A DNA stretch of 64,000 nucleotides, taken from CAZMNY01 sp964635375. Lineage in GTDB: Bacteria; Planctomycetota; Planctomycetia; Pirellulales; Pirellulaceae. The first letter of the stretch is position 1. Each line of letters begins with the position of its first letter. The notes under the pieces were generated by a model. The model was not told the DNA's origin. It saw only the letters and a list, made by a program, of their open reading frames with translations, and ran no database searches. Below, one piece after another: positions 26,761 through 36,022 of the stretch. The translations under genes and the position numbers were made by a program. The stretch spans positions 50,649 to 114,648 of the forward strand of contig CAZWOU010000003.1 in assembly GCA_964635375.1 (NCBI GenBank), read 5' to 3'.

Positions 26761-28602
26761 ATGCCACCCCCGGAAGAAGATCCGATTGTGGCGGAGTTCA
26801 TCATCGAGGCCCGCGAGCATCTCTCCGACGTTGAGAATCAACTGCTGGCCATCGAGGCGTCTGGCGCCGACATCCACGTAGAACTCGTCAACACAGTGTT
26901 CCGCGCAGTCCATTCGATCAAAGGAGCCGCGGGGTTTCTCGGCTTCACAGGCGTTTGCCGTCTCGCCCACACTCTGGAAAACGTTCTCAATCTGATCCGC
27001 AACCAGGAACTCGTTCCCGTTTCGGCCAACACGGACGTGATGCTTCGAGCGGCCGATACTCTTCGTGCGATGGTCGACGACATTCATCAGTCGAGCTATG
27101 TGGACATCTCAAACCATGTCGCGGAACTTCAGCAGATTGCCGACGATGTGTCGGGAGAGAACGAAACAGCCTCGACCGCTTCGGCCGAACGCGAGCCGAC
27201 GGTCCTTGGCTCGACGGGTCCAACTGAGCCATCAGAACTGGCTCACGGCGCTCAAGACACGGCAGCGACAACCGCCCCCGAGGCCCACCGCCCGGACGCG
27301 AGCCTAGTGCAGGCCGATGAGCCCTCGGTCCCCCCCGAGACTGTCATCGAAGACGAGGTCTCCCCACGTAGTTCCAAAGGTCCAGTCGTCAGTGACGCCG
27401 CCAGCCCGCAGCCTAGCGATTCGACAAAACCCGAACTGCGGACACGTTCTGGTCCCTCCACGTCAGCAGACACTAGCATTCGCGTATCGGTTCATCTGCT
27501 GGATCGCTTGATGAATCTTGCCGGCGAGCTTGTCCTTTCTCGCAACCAGTTGGTTCAACAGGTCGGTTCCGATGGCACGGCAGAGTTGGATTCGGTGGCG
27601 GGCAGAGTCGATCAGGTCACCAGCGAATTGCAAGAAGCCATCATGCAGACGCGGATGCAGGTGATTGGCACAGTATTCGGCAAGTTTCCGCGCGTCGTCC
27701 GCGACTTAAGCAACCAACTCGGCAAACAATGCCAGCTCACTCTTGAAGGCGAAGACGTGGAGTTGGACAAGTCGATCATCGAGGCAATTGGAGACCCGTT
27801 GACCCATTTGGTTCGCAACTCAGTCGACCATGGAATCGAATCTCCTGAGCAGCGAATCGCGGCAGGCAAGCCGGCAGCCGGCGCCATTGTCCTGCGAGCT
27901 TTTCACCAAGCAGGCAAGGTGAACATTTCCATCAGCGACGATGGAGGGGGAATCGACGTCGCCAAGCTCAAGGAAAAGGCGATTGGTCGAGGGTTGATCA
28001 CTCCTGAACAAGCCAGCGACATGAGCGACCGCGAGGCGTTGCGGCTGATCTTCCATCCGGGTTTCTCGATGGCTGAGGCGGTAACCGGCGTCAGCGGGCG
28101 AGGCGTCGGGATGGATGTCGTCAAGACGAACATTGAGAAACTGGGCGGCGCTGTAGGCATCGACACTCGAACCGGCGCTGGCACGACGATCCACGTCAAG
28201 CTACCGCTGACGCTGGCAATTATCCCATCGCTTATCGTGCGTTGTCGAGGCGATCGTTTCGCCATCCCTCAGGCGAGCATCAACGAGTTGGTGCGGCTCA
28301 AGGCGGCCGACGTCGAAAGCAGGATAGAGCGCATCAACGACGCCGAGGTTTTTCGACTGCGGGGCAATTTATTGCCGCTCGTTCGGCTCGATGGCGCGGT
28401 GGACGTCCGCGAAAAAGCGGAGTCAACGGGAGACGAACCGGTAAACATCATCGTGGTCGAGACGGGGCAGCTTCAATATGGCCTGGTTGTGGACGGATTG
28501 CACGATTCCGAAGAGATCGTCGTCAAGCCGCTCGGGCGCCACATGCAGAACTGCCATTGCCTGGCAGGCGCGACAATTCTGGGCGACGGCGAGTCGCGCT
28601 GA
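26761..28602 (+). CDS. cheA: CheA histidine kinase, truncated by a frameshift
   Basis: 613 residues as read. The start at 26761 has GAGGAG six bases upstream; a GTG at 26695 is weaker. It has a phosphotransfer domain with FRAVHSIKGAAGFLGFTG (His acceptor), then a long Ser/Thr/Pro/Glu-rich linker with no clear CheY-binding P2 domain. Dimerisation helix VSVHLLDRLMNLAGELVLSR is followed by an ATPase domain with HLVRNSVDHGIESPEQRI, ISDDGGGIDV, FHPGFSMAE and GVSGRGVGMDVVK, and a CheW-like domain that breaks off at GATILGDG. There the frame shifts; adding one base between 28590 and 28592 restores ...GDGRVALILDV and joins the next piece into a protein of about 948 residues. Either a sequencing/assembly error or a real lesion. 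Confidence 0.88.
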   Translation: MPPPEEDPIVAEFIIEAREHLSDVENQLLAIEASGADIHVELVNTVFRAVHSIKGAAGFLGFTGVCRLAHTLENVLNLIRNQELVPVSANTDVMLRAADTLRAMVDDIHQSSYVDISNHVAELQQIADDVSGENETASTASAEREPTVLGSTGPTEPSELAHGAQDTAATTAPEAHRPDASLVQADEPSVPPETVIEDEVSPRSSKGPVVSDAASPQPSDSTKPELRTRSGPSTSADTSIRVSVHLLDRLMNLAGELVLSRNQLVQQVGSDGTAELDSVAGRVDQVTSELQEAIMQTRMQVIGTVFGKFPRVVRDLSNQLGKQCQLTLEGEDVELDKSIIEAIGDPLTHLVRNSVDHGIESPEQRIAAGKPAAGAIVLRAFHQAGKVNISISDDGGGIDVAKLKEKAIGRGLITPEQASDMSDREALRLIFHPGFSMAEAVTGVSGRGVGMDVVKTNIEKLGGAVGIDTRTGAGTTIHVKLPLTLAIIPSLIVRCRGDRFAIPQASINELVRLKAADVESRIERINDAEVFRLRGNLLPLVRLDGAVDVREKAESTGDEPVNIIVVETGQLQYGLVVDGLHDSEEIVVKPLGRHMQNCHCLAGATILGDGESR

Positions 28603-29606
28603 TTCTCGACGTCGCCGGTATTGCTTCGCGGGTGAAATTGGCGCTGCCTGACGGGGCCATCCTGGATACTGAGAGTCGCACGCAAGGCTGCGTCGGCGAG
28701 ACGCAATCCGTGCTGTTGTTCACCAACGATCCGGCAGAGCTATTCGGTATTCCAATGGCGGTCGTCGCCCGCATAGAACGCGTCCGCATCGACCAGATCG
28801 ATACCGTGGGCGGGCAAGAAGTACTTCAATACCGCGGCGTCTCGCTTCCGCTACTGTGTTTGGAGAACCACATCCAGGCCAGCCCGCGGTTGGAGGCGAA
28901 GAAGATCTACGTGGTCGTCTTCAGCGTGGCCGGAAAAGAGATGTGCTTGATTGCCCCAACGCTGATCGACATCTGCCTCGTGCCGACCACAGTCGATACG
29001 ACCACATTCGTCGAACGGGGAGTGCTTGGCTCACTTGTGGTCGAAGGAAAAGCGATGAGATTGTTGGACGTCTACAAGCTGGCGCAGGCGGCTCATCCAA
29101 ACTTGTTCAAGCAACCGCAGGCGATTGAATGCAGTCAAGCACGCGGTGCATCTCAAAACGCGAACAATAGCCAGCCAGCCACCATCTTGCTGGCCGAGGA
29201 CTCCACCTTCTTTCGATTGCAGGTAACGAGCCAATTGGAAGAGGCTGGCTATCGCGTCGTCGGCTGCGAGGACGGCCTGATCGCCTGGAACAATTTGAGG
29301 GAGCGCGGCGAGGAAATCGACCTGGTGGTTACGGACATCGAGATGCCAAACCTCGACGGCTGTCAACTGGCAAGGCGTATCAAAGACGATCCGGCCCTTT
29401 CGAGTTTGCCCATCATCGCCCTGACTTCGCTGGCCAGCGAGAAGGACATGCAGCGCGGCATGGAATCCGGCATCGACGACTACCAGATCAAATTGGACCG
29501 CGAGCGGTTGATGACTGCCGTGTCAAAGTACCTTCATCAAACCGAGTCGCCAGTTGGCTCGGCTAGTGAATTCGCCGCTACCGCAGGAATGGAGAGCCAG
29601 TCATGA
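28593..29606 (+). pseudogene. Displaced C-terminal part of hybrid CheA: CheW-like domain plus receiver domain
   Basis: This frame has no start of its own with a ribosome site; it continues cheA after the one-base shift. It begins with the end of the first CheW-like domain (VALILDVAGIASRV). A second CheW-like domain follows (VLLFTNDPAELFGIPMAVVA, VLQYRGVSLPLLCLENH) and then a receiver domain with acidic pair (LLAEDSTFFRLQV), phospho-acceptor Asp in IDLVVTDIEMPNLDGCQLA and Lys in DDYQIKLDRERLM. CheA-CheY hybrids with this order are common in multi-receptor systems. Its last four bases overlap the cheW start, showing that the operon was built for the full-length hybrid. Confidence 0.8.
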
Positions 29607-30079
29607 GCACTACGTCCACAGAAAGGGAGTCGGCGGCCAAGATTGCGGAAATCGAGTTCGTCACGTTTCGCGTTGGCGACATCCTGATGGGGGTCGACAT
29701 TCGTCAAGTCGAGGAAATCAATCGACGTATCGACGTGACCGCCGTTCCCCACGCACCGAAATACGTTCTGGGCGTAATCAACCTGCGAGGCGAGGTCGTT
29801 ACTGTGGTCAGTCTGCGGACGATCCTGCTGCTGCCGCAAAGCGAAACTACCAAACAAAACCGTACCGTCGTAGTACGTTCCCGAGGCGAACAAGTCGGCC
29901 TGTTCGTCGATCGAATCGGCGACGTCATCAAGGCTCAAACTAGCGAAATCGATCTACCGCCGGCCAATCTCTGCGGATTCGATGGGCGGCTCTTCAAGGG
30001 AGTCTACAAATTGGACACCGAACTGTTGGTCGTGTTGGACGTCGAAGCCGCCCTCGTCGTGGAACCACAGGCAGGTTGA
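29603..30079 (+). CDS. cheW: CheW coupling protein
   Basis: 158 residues, one CheW domain. Family landmarks are FVTFRVGDILMGVDIRQVEE, the VPHAPKYVLGVINLRGEVVTV core and GLFVDRIGDVIKA. It links chemoreceptors to CheA at the inner membrane. The ATG overlaps the stop of the cheA hybrid by 4 bp, with GGAG 8 bases upstream, so the two are translationally coupled. The first 15 residues are Ser/Thr/Glu-rich and probably flexible. Confidence 0.94.
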   Translation: MSTTSTERESAAKIAEIEFVTFRVGDILMGVDIRQVEEINRRIDVTAVPHAPKYVLGVINLRGEVVTVVSLRTILLLPQSETTKQNRTVVVRSRGEQVGLFVDRIGDVIKAQTSEIDLPPANLCGFDGRLFKGVYKLDTELLVVLDVEAALVVEPQAG

Positions 30080-30088
30080 TCCATTCAC

Positions 30089-32326
30089 ATGCAACGCAAG
30101 ATACAAGCCTCCCCAAAGGCATGCTCTATGAAATGGCGCAATCTGACAAAGCTGCACCTCTCTCTCAACAAGAGACTGCTCCTGCTGTGCGGGGCGATGT
30201 TGGCGTGTTGTCTTGGGGCAGTGTGCGTCACGCTCACCACGTCCAACACACGGAAAGCCGATTCTGTCCGCGTTAACTTAGCCGGTCGACAGCGCCTGCT
30301 AACCCAGCGATTCGCCAAGGAGTTCCTGGACGAAGCCAACCTGCGGCAAATCTCCGCAGCGGCTAGCCAATTCGCGGGGGGCATTTCTCGCCAAATCGCC
30401 AGCGACCGTAACTATTACACCAAGAACGTGATCGGCAAGCTGAAACGGGAGGCGGCCGACTTCAAAGCGGGCGTCTCCTTCCACGATGTGAAAGGCGCCA
30501 TTCCTCTGCCAGCCACGTATGTCCGCGAAGTCACCGAATCGCTCGGGAAAGAGGCCGGCTACCATGCCGATCTCTTGAGCAAATGGCCAGTGAACTCCAC
30601 CAAGGCGCTCAGCACGCCAGCCATGCAGCGGGCCTGGGATGCCCTCGAAAAGGATCCTGAGACGCCCTACGAAGAGTACGCGAGGACCGCGGAGGGCGTG
30701 GGACTTCTCTACGTCACGGCGGACGTGGCTGGTGTCGCAAGCTGCGTCTCCTGTCACAACGCCCATCCAGACAGTCCCAGGAACGATTTCAAGTTGGGCG
30801 AATTGATGGGGATTCTCGCGGTGTCGGTCCCCGTCTCTCCAGACAAGGATATTGCCAGGTCGCTGTTGGCGGGAAACGGCGGTGCCGCCAAGCCGGCCTG
30901 GAAGAAGTCGCGCGAGTTATTCGACGTAACACTGACGGCGCTTCGCGACGGCGGAACCACTTTCACCGACCTGGACATGACCCAATCAATCGTATTGCCG
31001 GTTGAGCGGGACGATCAGATTCGCCGCAAACTCGACGAAGTGGAGAAGCGCTGGAGCCAGCTGGGCCAAGCCGTCTCAGGGATAGCGTCGAGCAAAGTGA
31101 ACTCCCCATTGTACTTGGCGCATATGAAGAAGTTCCGCGAACTCAACGAGGCTTGCCTGAAGGAATGTGTTGCCGCCGTCGCCTTGTTCCAAGCCGCGTC
31201 GGATAATTCGCTGGCCGCAACGAACCTGGTGCAATACGTGGCAGGCATCTTGAGCCTGGCGATCTTCGCCTTCGTAATGCTCTACATCCGATTCAGGATC
31301 GTCTTACCATTGAAGGCTGCCCTCTCACTCGCCAAGGCCGTGGCGACCGGGGACCTCACCCAAACCTGCTCGGTCGTCACCACGGACGAAGTTGGACAGT
31401 TGTCCCACTCACTGAACCAAATGTGCGAGGATCTACGCAGCACGGTCGGGAAGATCCACGGTACGGCGAACACGCTGAGCACTTCGTCGGAAGCGCTTTC
31501 CAGCACGGCGACGCACATGGCTGCGGGCGCGGCCGAGACAACCCACCAGTCGAACTCCGTGGCGTCCGCCGCCGGAGAACTGTCGACGAACATGATCAAC
31601 ATGTCCGCCTCGACAGAACAGATGACCAGCAACGTCAAAATCGTCGCCTCAGCCGTTGAAGAAATGACCGCCAGCATTGGCGAAATCGCCAAGAACGCAG
31701 AGCAGGCCTCGAACGTGGCTGGCAGCGCCGCTCAACTGGCCGAGGTCAGTAACGCCAGTATTGGTCAGCTCGGTGCGGCCGCTGACGAAATCGGTCAGGT
31801 GATCGAGACGATTCAAGACATCGCTGAGCAAACGAACCTGCTTGCCTTGAACGCCACGATCGAAGCGGCCCGTGCGGGGGACGCCGGCAAGGGCTTTGCC
31901 GTCGTCGCCACGGAAGTCAAGGAATTGGCCAAACAAACGGCCGACGCCACCGAGGATATTCGCGCCCGAATCGAGGGCATCCAAAGTTCGACGGGCAGAG
32001 CGGTCGACTCAATTGGCCGGATTAGTGATGTCATCACGCGAGTCAACGAGGTCTCCAGAACGATCGCGGCAGCCGTCGAGGAGCAGAGCATCACGACTAG
32101 AGAAATTGCCCAAAACATCACGCAAACTTCCAGCGCGGCTCAAACAGTCTCAGTCGCCACATCCCAGTCGGCGACCGCCACCCAAGAGATCACACGGAAC
32201 ATCGGTGCGGTTGACCACGCCGCCAGGGAAGCCGCCCAAGGCGCGTCACAAACACAAACGGCAAGCGGCGAGCTCTCAAAGCTGTCCGCTGAACTGCTGT
32301 CGCTTGTCGGACAATTCCAAGTTTAA
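30089..32326 (+). CDS. Chemoreceptor with periplasmic c-type haem sensor (Tll0287/DUF3365-like)
   Basis: 745 residues; an ATG at 30128 is an alternative start. The first membrane helix (RLLLLCGAMLACCLGAVCV) is followed by a PilJ-like segment (VNLAGRQRLLTQRFAKEFLD) and then a DUF3365-type domain (IPLPATYVREVTESLGKEAG, LLSKWPVNSTKALS) with the haem-attachment motif Cys-Val-Ser-Cys-His in VASCVSCHNAHPDSPR and LGELMGILAVSVP. A second membrane helix (VAGILSLAIFAFVMLYIRF) precedes HAMP and the methyl-accepting signalling domain with the hairpin TNLLALNATIEAARAGDAGK. Covalent haem in the periplasm suggests sensing of redox state, oxygen or NO; this is inferred from the family. There is no C-terminal CheR-tethering pentapeptide. 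Confidence 0.9.
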   Translation: MQRKIQASPKACSMKWRNLTKLHLSLNKRLLLLCGAMLACCLGAVCVTLTTSNTRKADSVRVNLAGRQRLLTQRFAKEFLDEANLRQISAAASQFAGGISRQIASDRNYYTKNVIGKLKREAADFKAGVSFHDVKGAIPLPATYVREVTESLGKEAGYHADLLSKWPVNSTKALSTPAMQRAWDALEKDPETPYEEYARTAEGVGLLYVTADVAGVASCVSCHNAHPDSPRNDFKLGELMGILAVSVPVSPDKDIARSLLAGNGGAAKPAWKKSRELFDVTLTALRDGGTTFTDLDMTQSIVLPVERDDQIRRKLDEVEKRWSQLGQAVSGIASSKVNSPLYLAHMKKFRELNEACLKECVAAVALFQAASDNSLAATNLVQYVAGILSLAIFAFVMLYIRFRIVLPLKAALSLAKAVATGDLTQTCSVVTTDEVGQLSHSLNQMCEDLRSTVGKIHGTANTLSTSSEALSSTATHMAAGAAETTHQSNSVASAAGELSTNMINMSASTEQMTSNVKIVASAVEEMTASIGEIAKNAEQASNVAGSAAQLAEVSNASIGQLGAAADEIGQVIETIQDIAEQTNLLALNATIEAARAGDAGKGFAVVATEVKELAKQTADATEDIRARIEGIQSSTGRAVDSIGRISDVITRVNEVSRTIAAAVEEQSITTREIAQNITQTSSAAQTVSVATSQSATATQEITRNIGAVDHAAREAAQGASQTQTASGELSKLSAELLSLVGQFQV

Positions 32327-32349
32327 CTAAGAAAACAGGACGATAAGAC

Positions 32350-34734
32350 ATGTTCAAGACCATCCGTTTCCGCCTGATATTGATCGCGGCAGCACCGCTG
32401 CTGTACGCGTTTGTCCTAACCGCTATTTCGGTGAAGACTGCCTACTACGACCTCGAGCACATGAGCGAATTAGAACAACTCGTGCAGCTGGCTAATCATG
32501 CCAGCACACATGTTCACGAGGCTCAAAAGGAACGCGGCGCAACGGACGTCTTTGTGGGGAGCGAGGGGACGAAGTTCGGCCAAGAACTGGATGCCCAACG
32601 AGCTGAGACAGACGCTCGTCGAACGGCGTTTAACCAGACTTTGGCGACTTTCGATGCCAGCCCGTTTGGCAGTTCGTTTAAAAGGACTCTGGCCGCAGCT
32701 GTCGAGAAGATGAATCAGATCGACGAACACCGGATGAAGGTGAGCGATCTGTCGATTTCGGCTGAGGACGCGATTGGATTTTACACTGGGCACAATGCCG
32801 CCATGCTCGACCTGATTTCGGAGGTATCAAAGCTGAGCGACAACCCGCATCTCGCCAACTCGTCAGCCGCCTATACAAACTTCCTTCAGGGCAAAGAACG
32901 CGCCGGCATCGAGCGAGCCGTGATGAGCGAGACGTTTGCGGCGGATCACTTCGGCCCGGGCAAGCTGCGGAAGTTCGAAGATCTCTTGGCTGCGCAAGAC
33001 TTGTTCTTCCACAGTTTCCACAATCTGGCAGCGCCGGAAGAGAACGCATTCTATCAGACGAAATTGACGGGTCCGGTCATCGACGAAGTGCAACGCATGC
33101 GCGACATCGCTTTCGAAAGGGAAGAGGGACGCGGCGTGAGAGCGGAATTGGTGGCAAGACTTCTTGGTGAATTTGGCTATGGCGGGGCGATCCACAACTT
33201 TAAGAACTACGTACTCCGCGGCACCCCAAAGTACCGCGAACGTTTCGAGGGCAACTTCAAGAAAGCGAACCATCTTCTCGACGAGTTGGAAAGTTTGTCG
33301 ACATCGGGCGAAGAGGCACAATGGGCCGCCTCGCTACGAAAGACCTTGACGAAGTACCACGAGGGGATCGCCGCTGTCGAAACCGTATACCATGCGGACA
33401 AGAAGAACGTTCACACGGCTGACGACGCGGTCGAAGTGGACGACGGGCCAGCCCTGGCGGCCTTGGCGGAGCTGTCCCAGTCGCTACAGCAGGGCAACTT
33501 CGGCATCGACGACCAGCACTGGGTCAAGACCATGACCGCGAAAATCAACCTGATGAAAGAGGTCGAAGACCACCTGTCATCCAGCTTGGTAACCGAGGTT
33601 GCGACACTCCGATCCTCAGCGCGTTCGAGCCTGATCCTGGTGAGTTCGATCGCGACCATCGTCACTCTGTTTGTGCTGTCATTAGTCTTCGTGGTCACTC
33701 GTGGGATCATCCGACCGTTGAACGAATCGGTCCGCTATGCGGAGCGAATCGCCGACGGCGATCTCACCACGCACCTGAACTCAAGCCGGAACGACGAGAT
33801 CGGACAGCTCATGACCGCACTCGAGACGATGGGCGACACCCTGCGAGAGGTGGTTCAAAACCTTAGCGAGAACGCGAAGACGCTTTCAGGCTCTTCGACT
33901 CAACTGTCGACCACGGCGACTCACTTGACCAGCGGCGCGGAAGAGACGACAAACCAGTCGAGTTCCGTTGCCTCATCCGTCGAAGAGATGTCGACGAATA
34001 TGAACAACATGGCCGCCTCGACCGAACAGATGACGCTCAACGTCAAGACGGTTGCCTCATCCGTCGAAGAGATGACTGCCAGCATCACTGAAATCGCCAA
34101 GAACGCCGAGCATGCGTCAACCGTCGCTGGCAACGCCGCCCAGTTGGTGGAAGTCAGTAACACCAATATCGGTCAGCTTGGCCAAGCTGCCAATGAGATC
34201 GGCAACGTGATCGAGACGATTCATGACATCGCCGAACAGACAAACCTGTTGGCTTTGAACGCAACAATTGAAGCAGCTCGAGCTGGTGACGCGGGCAAGG
34301 GGTTCGCAGTCGTGGCGACCGAAGTGAAGGAGTTAGCCAAGCAAACGGCAGATGCAACCGAAGATATCCGCAGGCGAATCGAAGGGATTCAAAGCTCGAC
34401 TGGCGAGGCAGTCGACTCGATTGGCCAAATCAGCAAGGTTATTCAGCAGGTCAACGACGTCTCCTCGACTATTGCTTCCGCCGTCGAAGAGCAGAGCATC
34501 ACGACGAAGGAGATCGCCCAGAACGTGACACAAACGTCAGACGCATCTCAGACGGTCTCGATCGGAGTCGCCGAATCGGCGTCCGCGACGCAGGAAATCA
34601 CGCGAAACATCGCTCAGGTTGACCGGGCCGCTCGAGAAACTGCCCTAGGCGCTTCACGAACTCAAACCGCAGGGACCGAATTGTCGAAGCTGTCCGAAGA
34701 ACTGCAGACGCTTGTCGGTAAGTTCAGGGTCTAA
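32350..34734 (+). CDS. Chemoreceptor with NIT (nitrate/nitrite-type) sensor domain
   Basis: 794 residues. The first membrane helix (RLILIAAAPLLYAFVLTAIS) precedes a helical periplasmic domain of about 290 residues with the NIT signature region VHEAQKERGATDVFVGSEGT and repeated Gln/Glu-rich helices such as YTNFLQGKERAGIERAVMS. The second membrane helix (VSSIATIVTLFVLSLVFVV) leads to HAMP (RPLNESVRYAERIADGDLTT) and the signalling domain with TNLLALNATIEAARAGDAGK. The signalling half is closely similar to the preceding receptor, so the two probably arose by duplication with a swapped sensor. NIT domains in other proteins sense nitrate/nitrite; the ligand here is not proven. It lies 23 bp after the haem receptor. 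Confidence 0.92.
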   Translation: MFKTIRFRLILIAAAPLLYAFVLTAISVKTAYYDLEHMSELEQLVQLANHASTHVHEAQKERGATDVFVGSEGTKFGQELDAQRAETDARRTAFNQTLATFDASPFGSSFKRTLAAAVEKMNQIDEHRMKVSDLSISAEDAIGFYTGHNAAMLDLISEVSKLSDNPHLANSSAAYTNFLQGKERAGIERAVMSETFAADHFGPGKLRKFEDLLAAQDLFFHSFHNLAAPEENAFYQTKLTGPVIDEVQRMRDIAFEREEGRGVRAELVARLLGEFGYGGAIHNFKNYVLRGTPKYRERFEGNFKKANHLLDELESLSTSGEEAQWAASLRKTLTKYHEGIAAVETVYHADKKNVHTADDAVEVDDGPALAALAELSQSLQQGNFGIDDQHWVKTMTAKINLMKEVEDHLSSSLVTEVATLRSSARSSLILVSSIATIVTLFVLSLVFVVTRGIIRPLNESVRYAERIADGDLTTHLNSSRNDEIGQLMTALETMGDTLREVVQNLSENAKTLSGSSTQLSTTATHLTSGAEETTNQSSSVASSVEEMSTNMNNMAASTEQMTLNVKTVASSVEEMTASITEIAKNAEHASTVAGNAAQLVEVSNTNIGQLGQAANEIGNVIETIHDIAEQTNLLALNATIEAARAGDAGKGFAVVATEVKELAKQTADATEDIRRRIEGIQSSTGEAVDSIGQISKVIQQVNDVSSTIASAVEEQSITTKEIAQNVTQTSDASQTVSIGVAESASATQEITRNIAQVDRAARETALGASRTQTAGTELSKLSEELQTLVGKFRV

Positions 34735-34762
34735 GAAAGAGACAACCTTCGGCGCATGTTGC

Positions 34763-34952
34763 GCGTCAGAGCAAACCTCACTCGCCGCGGTCGCCGAAAC
34801 GGTTTCCGCCGCAAGCAAGAACGCGAGGAGCACGCTGACGGCGATTGGGCAGCCAGGGAGAACGTCCCCAAAGCCTCGCAAACACAAACGGCCAGTCGGC
34901 CCCGAAACTACCCGAGGAGATCCTATCGCCTGCGGACCAGTTCAAGGCATAG
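34763..34952 (+). pseudogene. Degenerate 3' end of a third chemoreceptor gene
   Basis: Between the second receptor and cheB, three frames in succession resemble the receptor C-terminus: ASEQTSLAAVAETVSAASKN (compare ASQTVSIGVAESASATQEIT), then PKASQTQTAS (compare GASRTQTAG), then SAPKLPEEILSPADQFKA and a stop at 34950-34952 (compare TELSKLSEELQTLVGKFRV). At least two frameshifts separate them. The cheB ATG follows 5 bases after this stop, which is normal operon spacing, so the remnant marks the former end of a deleted receptor gene. The frame upstream of cheB that appears open through here is not part of CheB. Confidence 0.7.
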
Positions 34953-34957
34953 ATGAG

Positions 34958-36022
34958 ATGGACCATAACATCCGAGTCATGGTTGTTGACGACACCGTCA
35001 CCTACCGCAAGATTGTCACCGACGTGCTTACTTCGATGCCCGGCATCGAAGTGGTCGGCACTGCGCCGAACGGTAAGATCGCGTTAGCGAAGATCGAGCA
35101 ACTAATGCCAGAGATGGACGGTCTCGATGTGCTGCGTCACTTGAAACAGTCGGACCGTCAGGTGGGGGCGATTGTTCTTAGCGGCGCTAGCAAGCATGGG
35201 GCCAACGCGACACTCGCCGCCTTGGATCTGGGCGCCTTCGACTTCGTCCCAAAACCGGCGGGTGGCAACGCCGAGGAGAACACCAAGATACTAGCGAGGG
35301 ATCTCCGCCCAAGAATCGAGGCCTTTGCCCGAAAGATGCGTGTTGCAGACCTCTTGCATGGGTCCATCGCGAAGGCTCAGTCCGACGCCAACGACGTGGC
35401 CCAACGCATGCAGCGCATCACTAATGGCGGCCCTACGGAAGTGGTCGCTGTGGGCATTTCCACGGGCGGACCACAAGCCCTGAATCAGATGTTGCCAAAA
35501 CTGCCGGCAGACCTGTCGGCGCCCGTGCTCATCGTCCAACATATGCCGCCCGTGTTCACCAAGTCGCTGGCGGATCACTTGAACAAACTCTGCGCACTGA
35601 CAGTGTCTGAAGCCGTCGATGGCCAACCAGTTGTTCCCGGTCATATACTGATCGCCCCTGGCGGAAAGCACATGAAGGTGGTGAGAGATACGATGGCGAC
35701 CACCGTGCAGCTTACCCACGATCCGCACGAGAACAGCTGTCGGCCATCGGTTGACTACCTATTTCGCAGCGTGGCGCGAGTCTACGGCGCCAGCGCTGTC
35801 GGCGTGATCATGACGGGCATGGGAAACGATGGCGCCCTCGGATGCCGACAGATGAAGCAACGCGGCGCCGCGATCATCGCACAGGACGAAGCCTCTTGCG
35901 TCGTCTTCGGGATGCCGCGCGAACCCATCGACGAGGGAATCGTCGACGTGGTCGCTCCCTTGGACGAGATAGCTGAGCAGGTCGACCGCCTCGTGAGGCG
36001 GGGGGTGGTCTCATGCAGATAA
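34958..36022 (+). CDS. cheB: CheB methylesterase with a receiver domain lacking its phospho-acceptor segment
   Basis: 354 residues from the ATG at 34958. The receiver domain starts normally (NIRVMVVDDTVTYRKIVTDV) and ends normally (LGAFDFVPKPAGG), but after KIALAKIEQL the next residues are MPEMDGLDVLRHL. The usual ten residues between these, of the type (K/R)PDLVTLDVE and carrying the phosphorylated Asp, are absent without loss of frame. The methylesterase domain is intact: catalytic Ser in VAVGISTGGPQAL, His in LIVQHMPPVFTKSLADH and Asp in MTGMGNDGALGCRQMKQ. It should demethylate/deamidate receptor glutamates but may no longer be controlled by CheA. It overlaps cheR by 10 bp. Confidence 0.9.
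   Translation: MDHNIRVMVVDDTVTYRKIVTDVLTSMPGIEVVGTAPNGKIALAKIEQLMPEMDGLDVLRHLKQSDRQVGAIVLSGASKHGANATLAALDLGAFDFVPKPAGGNAEENTKILARDLRPRIEAFARKMRVADLLHGSIAKAQSDANDVAQRMQRITNGGPTEVVAVGISTGGPQALNQMLPKLPADLSAPVLIVQHMPPVFTKSLADHLNKLCALTVSEAVDGQPVVPGHILIAPGGKHMKVVRDTMATTVQLTHDPHENSCRPSVDYLFRSVARVYGASAVGVIMTGMGNDGALGCRQMKQRGAAIIAQDEASCVVFGMPREPIDEGIVDVVAPLDEIAEQVDRLVRRGVVSCR

Noticed and set aside
28242..28592. Upstream part of the open frame that overlaps cheA in another frame
   Set aside because: It is Arg-rich shadow sequence of cheA; real coding in that frame starts only after the frameshift at about 28590.
34712..34957. Longer CheB with an 82-residue N-terminal extension
   Set aside because: The extension is the frameshifted remnant of a chemoreceptor 3' end; the CheB ATG at 34958 begins exactly where receiver domains begin.
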